Counted from the first letter of the stretch, positions 18,617 through 27,668 are shown. The stretch is DNA of 64,000 nt from Ignavibacteriota bacterium (GCA_016708125.1 JADJGF010000001.1:2130001-2194000); one strand, 5' to 3'. Numbers and translations: made by a program. The notes: a model not told the origin generated them from the sequence alone.

Positions 18617-21079
18617 ATGAATACAGAAATAACATTTAAGCCGGTCATTTCTCTTGATCACAAAATAGTTTTGGATTCCTTACGTGATAGCGTTGTTTCG
18701 TTCAATAAGAATTTGGAGCTGCTATATTTTAACAATTCTTTCAAAGAGAGATTTGAAATTTTCATTGGCGAAAAACCGGATTATAAGAAAAATTTGGACT
18801 CGTACAAAGGTTTGGCAAGGTTTGCGGAATTTTTTGAACCATGGAATTATTGGATTGAAAGATGTTATTCAAAAGAAAAATTTATTGAAAATGTTGAATA
18901 TAAATTAAGCGGGAAAGTACTTCATTTTCAATTGCAGTTTATTCCGGTTATAAAAGATGATGAAGTTGAATATATTCAGCTGATAATTATTGATGAAACA
19001 ATTCGCCATCAGTATGAAGATTTGATAAAAAGAAATGTTAAAGATTGCGACGTTTGTACAACAGAAAAAATTGGTGAAAGTAAAAGTATCGAAGAAGAAC
19101 GTGACGAAGCGGTAGAATTACTGATTGAAAATGTTGAAAGATTGCAAATAGTTTTTGAAGGTTCAAATGATGGTTTTTGGGATTGGAACATTGAAAAAGA
19201 CGAAATTTTTTACAGCAAACATTATTATGAAATTTTAGGTTATAGAAATGGTGAATTAAAATCTGATTTATTTACTTGGCAAAGTAGAATTCACCCGGAA
19301 GATATTGATGATGTTATTGAATCTTTACATTCACACCTTGAAGGAAAATTAGAACAGTTCAATAAAGAATATAGAGTTCTGACAAAATCCGGCGATTGGA
19401 AATGGGTTTTGGATAAAGGAAAAGTTGCAATCCGCGATGAGCAAAATAATCCTTTAAGAGTTGCCGGAACTTTAAGTGATATTTCCGAAAGAAAAAAAGC
19501 CGAAGATATTCTAAAAGAAAGTGAGGCAAGATTTGTAAATATTGCCAACACAATGCCAATAATGCTTTGGATGACCGATAATAAAATTTCAGCAACTTAT
19601 GTAAACCCAAAAACAAAAGAATTTATTGGTGAAGAAAATTTTGCAAAAAGTTTTAAGAATTTTATTCATCACGATGACATTTCAATTTTTACTGAAAAGT
19701 TTAGGAAATTATTAAAAGATAAAGAAAGATTTGAAGGTGAAATTAGAATCAAAAATCATGAAGATGAATATAGATGGATTTTGATGCAGGTTATTCCAAG
19801 AGTTTTAGAAACAGGCGAATTTGTTGGGTTATTAGGCGTTGGAATTGATATAACAAAACGTAAAGAAACGGAAACAAAACTTGTAGAAAGCGAAACTCAA
19901 TTTAATGAAATTACTTCTGTTGTTGCCGAAGGAATATTTCTAATTGATTCAAATCGTAAATTAAAATTTGCTAATCCGGAATTTTATAAACTTCTTGGTT
20001 ATAGTTTGGAAGAACTTTTTGATACAGAAGTATTTAAGAAAATTTACAATCACAGCAATAAAATTGAAATTGATTGTCCTATAAATAAAGTTTTTGAACG
20101 TGAAGAAACCGTTAGAATTGTATATGATAATTTTAAAACTTCAAATGATGAATACCTACCGGTTTCATTTGTGTCAACACCAATTAAAAGGAATGGGAAA
20201 ATAATTGGCTGCGTTACTGCATTTCATGATATTACAAATCGAATTGTAGCAGAAGAAGAATTAAAAAGATATGTTGAAGAACTTCAATTTAACAAAGAAT
20301 TAATGGAGGATAGTGTAAATGAATCAACAAGGTTGAATGAAATGCTTTGGGATTCGGAAACAAGACTTAAAGAACTAAATGCAAGTAAAGATAAATTTTT
20401 CTCAATTATTTCACATGACTTGCGAAGTCCGTTTACTTCAATAATTGGTTTTGCGGAAGTTATGGTTGAAGATTTCGAAAATCTTTCAAAAGATGAAATT
20501 AAAGAATTTACAAATAGTATTTATAAGTCATCAAAAAATGTTCAAAATCTTCTAGAAAATTTACTGCAATGGTCAAGAATTCAAACCGGAAGAATAGAAT
20601 TTAATCCAATAAATTTTGAAGTAAATAATTTAATAAATGATGTAATTGCACTTTACCAAGTAAATGCCGCAAGAAAAAAAATCACTTTGGTAAACCTTAT
20701 TGAAAAACAATTTAAAGTAAATGCCGATAAGTTTATGATTGATACAGTTCTGAGAAATTTAGTTTCCAATGCAATAAAATTTACACCTCAAGGCGGAACA
20801 ATTAAAATAAATGTTGAAGATTTAGACGAAAACACTTTAACAATTTCTGTAATAGATAGCGGAGTTGGAATTAAAGAAGATATTATTGATAAGCTTTTCA
20901 AAATAGATAGTCATATTACGACCAAAGGTACTGATAAAGAAAAGGGAACCGGACTCGGTTTAATTTTATGCAAAGAGTTTATTGAAAAACACAGCGGAAA
21001 AATTTGGGTAGAAAGTAAAATTGAACAAGGAAGTGAATTTAAATTTACACTTCCGTTAAAAAGTGAATTACAAAATTAA
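18617..21079 (+). CDS. multi-PAS sensor histidine kinase
   Basis: An 820-residue hybridless histidine kinase without membrane segments. An N-terminal PAS-like region (about 20-140) is followed by three clear PAS/PAC units: about 175-295 (EGSNDGFWDWNIEKDE ... RVAGTLSDISERKKAE), 300-415 (NTMPIMLWMTDN ... GVGIDITKRKETE) and 425-545 (VVAEGIFLIDSN ... TAFHDITNR). A short coiled coil leads to the HisKA domain with phosphoacceptor His600 (SIISHDLRSPF). The ATPase domain shows N box NAIKFTPQGG, DSGVGI and GTGLGLILCKEF. It probably senses a cytoplasmic ligand, redox state or light and phosphorylates a regulator that is not encoded nearby. It ends with a four-base convergent overlap with the CBM48-like gene. 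Confidence 0.93.
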   Translation: MNTEITFKPVISLDHKIVLDSLRDSVVSFNKNLELLYFNNSFKERFEIFIGEKPDYKKNLDSYKGLARFAEFFEPWNYWIERCYSKEKFIENVEYKLSGKVLHFQLQFIPVIKDDEVEYIQLIIIDETIRHQYEDLIKRNVKDCDVCTTEKIGESKSIEEERDEAVELLIENVERLQIVFEGSNDGFWDWNIEKDEIFYSKHYYEILGYRNGELKSDLFTWQSRIHPEDIDDVIESLHSHLEGKLEQFNKEYRVLTKSGDWKWVLDKGKVAIRDEQNNPLRVAGTLSDISERKKAEDILKESEARFVNIANTMPIMLWMTDNKISATYVNPKTKEFIGEENFAKSFKNFIHHDDISIFTEKFRKLLKDKERFEGEIRIKNHEDEYRWILMQVIPRVLETGEFVGLLGVGIDITKRKETETKLVESETQFNEITSVVAEGIFLIDSNRKLKFANPEFYKLLGYSLEELFDTEVFKKIYNHSNKIEIDCPINKVFEREETVRIVYDNFKTSNDEYLPVSFVSTPIKRNGKIIGCVTAFHDITNRIVAEEELKRYVEELQFNKELMEDSVNESTRLNEMLWDSETRLKELNASKDKFFSIISHDLRSPFTSIIGFAEVMVEDFENLSKDEIKEFTNSIYKSSKNVQNLLENLLQWSRIQTGRIEFNPINFEVNNLINDVIALYQVNAARKKITLVNLIEKQFKVNADKFMIDTVLRNLVSNAIKFTPQGGTIKINVEDLDENTLTISVIDSGVGIKEDIIDKLFKIDSHITTKGTDKEKGTGLGLILCKEFIEKHSGKIWVESKIEQGSEFKFTLPLKSELQN

Positions 21080-21387
21080 ATTTTTACTATCGAGTTTGAA
21101 GAATCACCAAATTGAGTCGTAATTTGGCTGTCAGCTTCCTTATCATTTAACCAAATCGAATTATCAAGGTAATATTTAAATTCATATTCTTTACCAACTT
21201 CAAGATCTATAACAATTGAAAAAGAACCGTCTTTAACTAATTTTTTCATTCTATGTGAATTATAATCCCAATTATTAAACGAACCAAGAATATTTGCTTT
21301 TTTATGATTTATTCCAACCTCGGCTGGAATTTTGAAAGTAACTTTACAAATTTTATTTGATTTGAGATATCTTTTTGAAATAGACAT
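21076..21387 (-). CDS. isoamylase early-set / AMPK-type CBM48 domain protein
   Basis: A 103-residue single-domain protein. The segment CKVTFKIPAEVG ... ANILGSFNNWDYNSHRM matches the early-set/CBM48 fold (consensus V.LvGdFN.W), and YEFKYYLDNSIWLNDKEAD matches the second half of the domain. Such stand-alone domains bind glycogen or other alpha-glucans, or act as regulatory subunits. It has no signal peptide. It is convergent with, and overlaps by four bases, the PAS kinase gene. Confidence 0.82.
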   Translation of the reverse strand: MSISKRYLKSNKICKVTFKIPAEVGINHKKANILGSFNNWDYNSHRMKKLVKDGSFSIVIDLEVGKEYEFKYYLDNSIWLNDKEADSQITTQFGDSSNSIVKI

Positions 21388-21602
21388 GGTTAAACCTTTT
21401 CTAAAAATTATTAACTTTTGCTAATTTTATTTGCAAAATTAAATAAATAGCAACTAATAATCTAACCAAAAAATGATACTAGTTCTTTTTTATAATTCAG
21501 ATAAAGAGTCAGTTAATATTATATGTTTTCTAAAATTTATAAAGGATATTAAATCTTATGCAGAATTATTTTTTCAATTTTTGTTAGATTAAATAAATCT
21601 GA

Positions 21603-21632
21603 TAAAAAAGCCCGCAATTTACGGGCTTTTAT
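21603..21632 (-). terminator. rho-independent terminator
   Basis: A GCCCG stem (21610-21614), a seven-base loop and CGGGC (21622-21626) are flanked by A6 on the left and T4 on the right. Read on the minus strand it is a hairpin followed by six T, directly behind the stop of the 55-residue protein at 21656, so it should end the CAP-protein transcript. Flanking A and T tracts would allow function in both directions. Confidence 0.8.
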
Positions 21633-21655
21633 TTAACTGCAAATTAAATTTTAAT

Positions 21656-21823
21656 TTATACTAAGAATAACGACATCAACAATAATGTAATATAAACTAC
21701 ACCTAAGCCAATTTTCAAATGAAAATCTTTCTTATTTTCAACATCTAATTCTGCTAACTGTAAATCCTTTTGGATAACGTAATCTTCATCAGATAAGTTT
21801 TCTATTATTGGTTCTGTATTCAT
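21656..21823 (-). CDS. small single-pass membrane protein (55 residues)
   Basis: This short frame begins with ATG at 21823-21821, preceded by AAAGGA seven to twelve bases upstream, and ends at TAA 21658-21656. The N-terminal 35 residues are charged and acidic (NLSDEDYVIQKDLQLAELDV), and the C-terminus is one hydrophobic helix (IGLGVVYITLLLMSLFLV). It starts 15 bases after the stop of the CAP-domain gene and is followed by a strong terminator, so it is the last gene of that transcript. No family is recognised. The ribosome-binding site, operon position and terminator support it as a real gene. Confidence 0.7.
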   Translation of the reverse strand: MNTEPIIENLSDEDYVIQKDLQLAELDVENKKDFHLKIGLGVVYITLLLMSLFLV

Positions 21824-21838
21824 TTACTAAATCCTTTC

Positions 21839-23161
21839 TTATTTCATCAACAACATTTTTTTAATGGAGATATAATTATTGGTTTTAATTTTGTAAAAAT
21901 AAATTCCGCTAGTTAAGTTGCTTGCATCAAATGAAAATGTGTAAACTCCGGCTGGTTTAATTCCATTTTCAATAATTGCAACATCTCTGCCTAAAATATC
22001 ATAAATTCCAAGTTCAACATGCCCATCTGTAGGAATTGAATATGTTATTGATGTAACTGGGTTAAAAGGATTTGGATAATTTTGTCTAAGTTCAAAATTT
22101 TGCGGAGCCCCAATATTGGTTTCTACTACATCTGAATATTCAAATGTTCCGTCAATATCGATTTGTTTTAATCTATAAGAATATTTACCAGATGTTTCGA
22201 GCAAATTATCTTTGAATGAATAGTATTTGGGAGAATTGCTATTTCCGTGACCTTCAACAAAACCAATTTTTTCCCATTCGGAATTTTTAATAATTAAATT
22301 TGTTTTCAATCTTTCTATTTCGAATCCATAATTATTTACTTCAGTTGCAGTTTCCCAGTTTAATTCAATTTTGTTTTCTGAAAGATTTAAAGTGAAAGAA
22401 GTTAACTCAACAGGTAAAGGCGACGAAGGACATGGATCGACAAAATTTAAAACTACTACCACACCAACATCCCACGGATTGCAAGGAGGATGTGGCGGAT
22501 CGTTAGTGCAAAGTAATCCTTCTGCTGAATATGGTGGCCCAACAGCATCAATGCCTATTCCAATAAATCCTTCACTACCATTTGCAGAATGATTGTCATT
22601 AAACGTGGCAAAGCAAGTTTGTCGATGCCCCCATGAAGAGCCAGCATCATTATAAATCCAGTTGTAAACTGATCTTTCAACTGGGAGTGGAACTGTACCG
22701 TTTGATTGGACAAATGTTGAAAGATTTTCACCATAAGATGCTCCATCAGCACAGCTTACAGGAGATAATCGAGTCGTTGGAGTACTATTGTTTGCGTTGT
22801 GATTAAATAAATCATTGTCACGTAAAAATTCTGCATATGTTTGAGCGACGTTTACTACTGAGGAGTGAACTCCTTCAAAGGATGTAAGAAGTCCTCGTGC
22901 AGCACGTTCTGCATTTAATAAGAACAACGCTTTTTCGCTGGGTGATTTTGCATCCCAATCTACTTGAGATGGCATTATAAGATCTGTCGAAATATCAGGA
23001 TTGAGTTGAACGTTTTCCTGAATTCGCCCATTCTCAAAGGCAGCTTCAATATCTGCAACTCCTCCAGTTCCTGCTGACCAAGGTATATTAAAATTAAGAT
23101 CAACATATTGAGCAGAAATATTTATGGTGAAAAGAATTAAGAATGTATATATTTTTTTCAT
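21839..23161 (-). CDS. secreted CAP-domain (SCP-like) protein with Por-type C-terminal sorting domain
   Basis: A 440-residue exported protein. The signal peptide (MKKIYTFLILFTINISAQ) ends in AQ. The CAP/SCP domain spans about residues 60-250 and includes LLNAERAARGL, YGENLSTF, a WGHRQTCF-type segment and a conserved glycine-rich GSEGFIGIGID. A fibronectin-like stretch (PLPVELTSFTLNL ... NYGFEIERL) follows, and the last 80 residues are a type IX secretion/Por sorting domain (NYPNPFNPVTSITYSIP ... GIYFYKIKTNNYISIKKM). It should cross the outer membrane and stay at the surface or be released. CAP proteins have varied roles, so the activity is unknown. It is co-transcribed with a 55-residue membrane protein. 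Confidence 0.9.
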   Translation of the reverse strand: MKKIYTFLILFTINISAQYVDLNFNIPWSAGTGGVADIEAAFENGRIQENVQLNPDISTDLIMPSQVDWDAKSPSEKALFLLNAERAARGLLTSFEGVHSSVVNVAQTYAEFLRDNDLFNHNANNSTPTTRLSPVSCADGASYGENLSTFVQSNGTVPLPVERSVYNWIYNDAGSSWGHRQTCFATFNDNHSANGSEGFIGIGIDAVGPPYSAEGLLCTNDPPHPPCNPWDVGVVVVLNFVDPCPSSPLPVELTSFTLNLSENKIELNWETATEVNNYGFEIERLKTNLIIKNSEWEKIGFVEGHGNSNSPKYYSFKDNLLETSGKYSYRLKQIDIDGTFEYSDVVETNIGAPQNFELRQNYPNPFNPVTSITYSIPTDGHVELGIYDILGRDVAIIENGIKPAGVYTFSFDASNLTSGIYFYKIKTNNYISIKKMLLMK

Positions 23162-23372
23162 ATTGTATCCCCTTTCAAAGAAATGATTTTTGAAAAAAAA
23201 TCATGATAACATGGATTGAATTTTCAATATTTTTTTGTGGAGTTTTTCAATGACATGTACTTTAATAAGATTAAATATCCTATTTAAAAACCAAAATAGC
23301 AAGTAAAATGTATTTTATTTAGGTGTGGAATTGATTAAAAGAAACATCTGAAAAATTAAATCAATAGTGCTT

Positions 23373-23436
23373 GTCATTCCCACGAAAGTGGGAATCCAGC
23401 AAGAATTCAATAGATTCCCGTTTTCACGGGAATGAC
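23373..23436. repeat. dispersed palindromic repeat, GTCATTCCCAC type (copy 2)
   Basis: GTCATTCCCACGAAAGTGGG at the left and CCCGTTTTCACGGGAATGAC at the right form two hairpins within one larger palindrome. The left flank (AAATTAAATCAATAGTGCTT) and right flank (ATTCTAAATATTTCAGA) are nearly the same as at 15157-15300, so both are copies of one unit of about 140 bases. It lies in the 401-base gap 23162-23562 between two minus-strand genes; nothing else is recognised in that gap. Confidence 0.75.
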
Positions 23437-23562
23437 ATTCTAAATATTTCAGAGGTTTCTAAAAAATATTTGAATGGTTTAAAAATGATTTTGGGAGTAA
23501 TTTGAACTTCATTGTTGATTTGCGAAAATTTTAATCAAACTTAGTTTTATGTAATTTCTAAA

Positions 23563-24636
23563 CTATTCATCAAACAGCATTTCAATAAAATTTTTTTTCT
23601 TGCTGTCTAAATTTCTGGTTATATATCTTAAATAATCTTTTAACGTTGTTATTCCAATTGGTCCTTCGTAAATTCCGCCGTACTGGAAACCATCATAAAC
23701 TCTAATTGCAATTACGTTTCTGCCGTTTCTTAAGTCTTCTTTATTGATTTTGTAACCGCGTAATTGGCTGTATTCGGAATTAATTCCCTCAGAAAAATTT
23801 CTGGTTAACGGCATTGCTAACAAATCTCCGGTACTTCCTATCATTTTCTCATTTAAATATGTTTCGTCAATATCATCTATTTTCCCAATAATCAAAATCA
23901 GATCATTTTTATAAATTTCTTTTTCTAAGTTTACATCAAACGAAATTCTGTACCAAGCAAAACCATCGTAATTATTGTAACCTTGCCAATCCCAATTTGA
24001 AGGAACAATTAATTTTTTCCAACTTTTATCATCAAAATTATTTTTCATCCATTTTGAATTATCGCCAGTTTGAAATTTCCAAGTTCCTTCCAAATTTATA
24101 ATAAAATTCAAAGGTGAATCTGAGGTGAAAATTCCGATATCACCGCTATAAATTCCGCCTTCAAGTCTATCGTCATAAACTCTAATTGCAATTGAGTTAA
24201 TTCCTTTTTGGTTAAGAAAATTATTTTGCAGCGGAAGCCAAATTTTTGAATTATATGCCGTGTTGAAATTTGGAGGAAACGATCCGGAAGAAGCAATCAG
24301 TTTTCCATTAAGATAAACTTCTGCAGCGTCATCAATTGTGCCTAATGATAAGTATAACTTTTTCTTTAAATATTTTGAATCGATATTGAATTCTTTTCTA
24401 TACCAAGCATAACCATCATATCCGTTGTATCCTTCATCTTCCCATGGAGAAGGTACTTTTATTGCATCCCAATCGGAATCATCATAATTTGGATTTGCCC
24501 ACTTTTTATTATCGCCAAGATTAAATCTCCAAAGTCCTTTCAAATTTTCGATTTTTGTAAATTTTTGTTCGGCAAAAATATTATTTGCGATAAATATTAG
24601 TAATGCAAATCCAATTATTTTCAGTCTAACGTTCAT
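23563..24636 (-). CDS. secreted protein with two GH2-type sugar-binding jelly-roll domains, no catalytic domain
   Basis: A 357-residue exported protein (signal peptide MNVRLKIIGFALLIFIANNIFA). It consists of two copies of a galactose-binding-like domain as found at the N-terminus of GH2 enzymes: copy 1 at about residues 29-170 (LKGLWRFNLGDNKKWANPN, VPSPWEDEGYNGYDGYAWYR) and copy 2 at about 179-345 (LEGTWKFQTGDNSKWMKNN, VPSNWDWQGYNNYDGFAWYR). Each ends with a GGIYxGxIGI motif. No catalytic barrel is present, so it is a carbohydrate-binding or assembly protein rather than an enzyme. It follows the 159-residue secreted-protein gene by 46 bases and probably shares its promoter. Confidence 0.82.
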   Translation of the reverse strand: MNVRLKIIGFALLIFIANNIFAEQKFTKIENLKGLWRFNLGDNKKWANPNYDDSDWDAIKVPSPWEDEGYNGYDGYAWYRKEFNIDSKYLKKKLYLSLGTIDDAAEVYLNGKLIASSGSFPPNFNTAYNSKIWLPLQNNFLNQKGINSIAIRVYDDRLEGGIYSGDIGIFTSDSPLNFIINLEGTWKFQTGDNSKWMKNNFDDKSWKKLIVPSNWDWQGYNNYDGFAWYRISFDVNLEKEIYKNDLILIIGKIDDIDETYLNEKMIGSTGDLLAMPLTRNFSEGINSEYSQLRGYKINKEDLRNGRNVIAIRVYDGFQYGGIYEGPIGITTLKDYLRYITRNLDSKKKNFIEMLFDE

Positions 24637-24682
24637 AGCTTTTTAATCCAATAAAATGTAGAATTTTAATGTTTAGATAAAA

Positions 24683-25162
24683 TTATTTAGTATCAAGAAG
24701 ATTAACAACTAATGCTTCAAAATATTCTGATCTTAATTTATCATATTCATTAAAATTTTCTAACAATTCCGAAACAAATTTATTGTACTCAATATTAGTA
24801 ATATTCTTTTGAGAATCTTTTATTGCTAAAATTGATTTTAAAGAACCTAATTGAGATAAACTTAAGGCAATAATTTGTTTGTCTTTTGTATCATTTACTT
24901 CACTTAACATTTCTATAAGATCATCTTCAAAGTTTGATAATTTGTATCTTCCTATATGTTCTACGGTACACATTTTTACTCCGTGATTTTCGGATTCCAA
25001 ACATTTAGCAAAATTTTCCATAACTAAATCCATTGTTACATAATTTGATAAATTTTTAGATGTGATATAACTTTGAGCATTAATTTGTGTAAATGCTGCT
25101 GATATGAATACTATAACAAAAAAGTATGTTGAAATTCTTTTTGTTGTTTGTAGGTTTCTCAT
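24683..25162 (-). CDS. secreted alpha-helical protein of unknown function (HEAT-like)
   Basis: A 159-residue protein with a signal peptide ending at AAFTQINAQ. The mature part is predicted to be helical and has a repeat-like pattern (VKMCTVEHIGRYKLSNFEDD, KQIIALSLSQLGSLKSILAI) reminiscent of HEAT repeats, but no family is recognised with certainty. Its promoter region contains two triplets of TTGTCA boxes at 25214-25357, and an OmpR-type regulator gene lies directly upstream. It is likely the first gene of a two-gene operon with the jelly-roll protein, and probably a target of that two-component system (inference). Confidence 0.7.
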   Translation of the reverse strand: MRNLQTTKRISTYFFVIVFISAAFTQINAQSYITSKNLSNYVTMDLVMENFAKCLESENHGVKMCTVEHIGRYKLSNFEDDLIEMLSEVNDTKDKQIIALSLSQLGSLKSILAIKDSQKNITNIEYNKFVSELLENFNEYDKLRSEYFEALVVNLLDTK

Positions 25163-25213
25163 TTTAAAGCCCTCGTTTTGTTGTTGAAAAAATATTATTT
25201 GTTTTTGTTTCAG

Positions 25214-25357
25214 TTGTCACTTCTAAGTAAAATATTGTCACAAGTTGTCATCTAATTTATTTACTTGTGACTAACAAAATTTTTTGTTCACTTATTATGA
25301 CGAACATTGAGAAAGGAGAGTTGTCAAATATTTGTTATAAGTTGTCACGAGTTGTCA
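25214..25357. promoter_or_regulatory. two identical-geometry triplets of TTGTCA direct repeats (probable response-regulator sites)
   Basis: TTGTCA occurs at 25214, 25235 and 25245, and again at 25321, 25342 and 25352. Both triplets have the same spacing (21 then 10 bases), so all boxes lie on one face of the helix. The paired boxes read TTGTCAC-(A/G)AG-TTGTCAT. Direct repeats with about one helical turn of spacing are typical of OmpR/PhoB-family regulators, and such a regulator is encoded next to this site. The nearest start codon is the 159-residue protein at 25162 (minus), with the first triplet 52-88 bases upstream. Confidence 0.65.
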
Positions 25358-25418
25358 TTAATAGATTTAACAGAAGAATAATTTTGATACGATTTTTTTT
25401 AATGAAAATAATTATAAG

Positions 25419-26093
25419 TTAAGCCAATAATTTATAACCAATGCCATGAATTGTAATTATCTTTTTTGGTTCATTTGGATTTTCTTCAATTTTTTGTCGG
25501 AGTTTTAAAATAAAATTATCAATTGTTCTCGAAGTAGTGTAAACATCATTTCCCCAAACGTGCGTAAGCAGTTCATCTCTCGAAACAGTTTTATTTTTGT
25601 TATTCCATAAATAGTGAAGAACATCAAATTCTTTTGATGAAAGATTTAATGATATACCATTTTCCATTGCATTGTAGGAATTAAAATCTACCACAATTTT
25701 CCCAATTTGAATTTTTTCAGTAGAATCCGTATCACCCCTACGCAGTACTGCTTTCACGCGTGCTAAAAGTTCTCTTAAACTAAACGGTTTTGTAATATAA
25801 TCATCTGCACCTATTTCAAGTCCGAGCACTTTATCAATTTCTTCGCTTTTTGCAGTAAGCATAATAATTGGAGTTTTAATTCCAAAACTTCTTGCAGATT
25901 TGCAAACATCAAATCCCGATAATTTTGGAAGCATGACATCCAATAAAATTAAATTGTAAAAATTTTCTTTTATTTTTTTTATTCCTTCTTCACCATCTGA
26001 AGCAAAATCAACTTCATAGCCGTCATATTTTAGATTATTACCAAGCCCAAGCTGCATAGCTTCTTCATCTTCAACAATTAATATTTTTTTCAT
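25419..26093 (-). CDS. OmpR/PhoB-family response regulator
   Basis: A 224-residue two-domain regulator. The receiver domain has the acidic pair in IVEDEEA, phosphoacceptor Asp52 (LILLDVMLP), and conserved Thr and Lys in MLTAKSEE and ITKPFSLREL. The C-terminal winged helix (about 128-224) shows LSSKEFDVLHYLWNNKNKTV, SRDELLTHVWG and the recognition-helix/wing region TIDNFILKLRQKIE ... IITIHGIGYKL. It is 12 bases downstream of its kinase gene and is transcribed with it. The TTGTCA triplets just downstream (25214-25357) are its most plausible targets. Confidence 0.95.
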   Translation of the reverse strand: MKKILIVEDEEAMQLGLGNNLKYDGYEVDFASDGEEGIKKIKENFYNLILLDVMLPKLSGFDVCKSARSFGIKTPIIMLTAKSEEIDKVLGLEIGADDYITKPFSLRELLARVKAVLRRGDTDSTEKIQIGKIVVDFNSYNAMENGISLNLSSKEFDVLHYLWNNKNKTVSRDELLTHVWGNDVYTTSRTIDNFILKLRQKIEENPNEPKKIITIHGIGYKLLA

Positions 26094-26105
26094 TTTTCCA
26101 ATCTT

Positions 26106-27668
26106 CTAATTTATTTTATTAAGCGGAAATTTTAATTGAAATTTACTTCCTTCACCTAATTTACTTTCAACAATTACATTTCCGTTATGTGCTTCCATTA
26201 TATTTTTAACAAGTGATAAACCCAATCCGCTTCCTTTTGTATTGTGAACATTGCCGCTTGTAACTCTGTAGAATTTTTCAAAAATCTTTTTTTGATTTTC
26301 CTTCGAAATTCCAATTCCGTTATCGCACACTTCCAAATATGCAAAATTTTTATCTATACCGGTTGAAATTTCAAGTTTACATTTACTCTCACAATATTTT
26401 AAGGCATTATCAATTAGGTTAATTACAGCTTCCATAACGGCTTCTTTATCTAATTCCAAATCCGGCAAATGAATTGCTTTATTAATAATGCATTCATTTT
26501 TAGAATTATTTAATTCGTGCTGATAAGTTTTTAAAACTTCATCGAGAATTAAATTAAGATTTGTCTTTTCAAAATTATATTTTTTACTGCGAGAATCCAT
26601 TTTAGAAAAATTTAAAATTGAATTTACAATTCTTGTCAATCGCTCTGTTTCTTTTCTTATAATTTTATAATATTCATCTTTCTGTTCTTCAGTTTCAACT
26701 CTGTGTAATTCTAAAGTTTCCGCAAACATCCCAATTAATGCAAGCGGAGTTCTAATTTCGTGTGAAACGTTTGATACAAAATCTGATTTTAATTGTGAGA
26801 GTTTAATTTCCTTTCTGATATTTATAAATAAGAAAATTATTCCAAGCAGAATTACAATATTTAACAATGCCAACATAATTAAATTAGTTGTTGATCTTTC
26901 ACGGACAATATCTTTAATTGTTTTTCCCGGAGTACTAATTCCCAAAAAATAATTTGGGAAAGCCCACAGTTTTTTATATTCCAATAAATCACTAAAAGTA
27001 ACTTCATTACCGCCGGTGTAACTTATTAAATTTTTATTATGAAAAATGGATACAATTAATTCATTGTTTGAGATTGAATTAATTCTTTTACTTAAAATAT
27101 TTTTAATGAATTTATCCATGTTAATAACAAAAAGAACAATTCTAAGTTCTCTTTTTTCATCCCTAATTAAAAATGAAAGAAGAGGAGTTTCATCCAAATT
27201 ATTTACAAGCGGCTGAATTTTATTATAACCCAAAATTTTATATTCAATAAGCGACTTAATAATTTCCGAATTACTTTTTAGAATTTTTTGAATTCGTAAA
27301 ACTGCATTTTGCGCACTTGTATGTCCGCCTGAAGAATAAAATTTCATGTTATTTGAAATTAAAGAATCGGCAATAACAATAAGTGAAACAGAAGAATTTA
27401 ACTTGATGAATTCAATCATTTCATTTTTTACAAACTCAGAATCTGGCGATTGGTTTATATCATTTATTTTACCAGACCAGCTTTGTAAAACATCATCAAC
27501 ATTTTGGTTAACGCTAAAAATGATTGTATTTAATTGTTCGGAATAAATATTTTCGAGAAATTTTTCATTTTCGGATAAGTTACTTAGTTCATAGAAAGTA
27601 TAAATAACAAGTGGAAGCAATAAAATAACTGAAATTATAATGCTTATTTTTTTTGTCGTATTCAACAT
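26106..27668 (-). CDS. membrane sensor histidine kinase, partner of the adjacent regulator
   Basis: A 520-residue kinase with a first membrane helix at about residues 8-27, a periplasmic sensor of about 235 residues, a second membrane helix at about 264-284 (LIMLALLNIVILLGIIFLFI), then HisKA with His303 (SNVSHEIRTPLALIG) and a HATPase domain (NLIDNALKYCE, VCDNGIGIS, KGSGLGLSLVKNIM). The sensor region has no recognised family. The gene directly precedes the OmpR-type regulator with a 12-base gap, so the pair is a classical two-component operon. Upstream is a 373-base region without a recognised gene. Confidence 0.93.
   Translation of the reverse strand: MLNTTKKISIIISVILLLPLVIYTFYELSNLSENEKFLENIYSEQLNTIIFSVNQNVDDVLQSWSGKINDINQSPDSEFVKNEMIEFIKLNSSVSLIVIADSLISNNMKFYSSGGHTSAQNAVLRIQKILKSNSEIIKSLIEYKILGYNKIQPLVNNLDETPLLSFLIRDEKRELRIVLFVINMDKFIKNILSKRINSISNNELIVSIFHNKNLISYTGGNEVTFSDLLEYKKLWAFPNYFLGISTPGKTIKDIVRERSTTNLIMLALLNIVILLGIIFLFINIRKEIKLSQLKSDFVSNVSHEIRTPLALIGMFAETLELHRVETEEQKDEYYKIIRKETERLTRIVNSILNFSKMDSRSKKYNFEKTNLNLILDEVLKTYQHELNNSKNECIINKAIHLPDLELDKEAVMEAVINLIDNALKYCESKCKLEISTGIDKNFAYLEVCDNGIGISKENQKKIFEKFYRVTSGNVHNTKGSGLGLSLVKNIMEAHNGNVIVESKLGEGSKFQLKFPLNKIN

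Noticed and set aside
25163..25418. Repeated TTGTCA boxes as a possible CRISPR remnant
   Set aside because: Units are only six bases, with spacing of 10 and 21 rather than uniform 30-40 base spacers, and no cas gene is near; regulator binding sites fit better.
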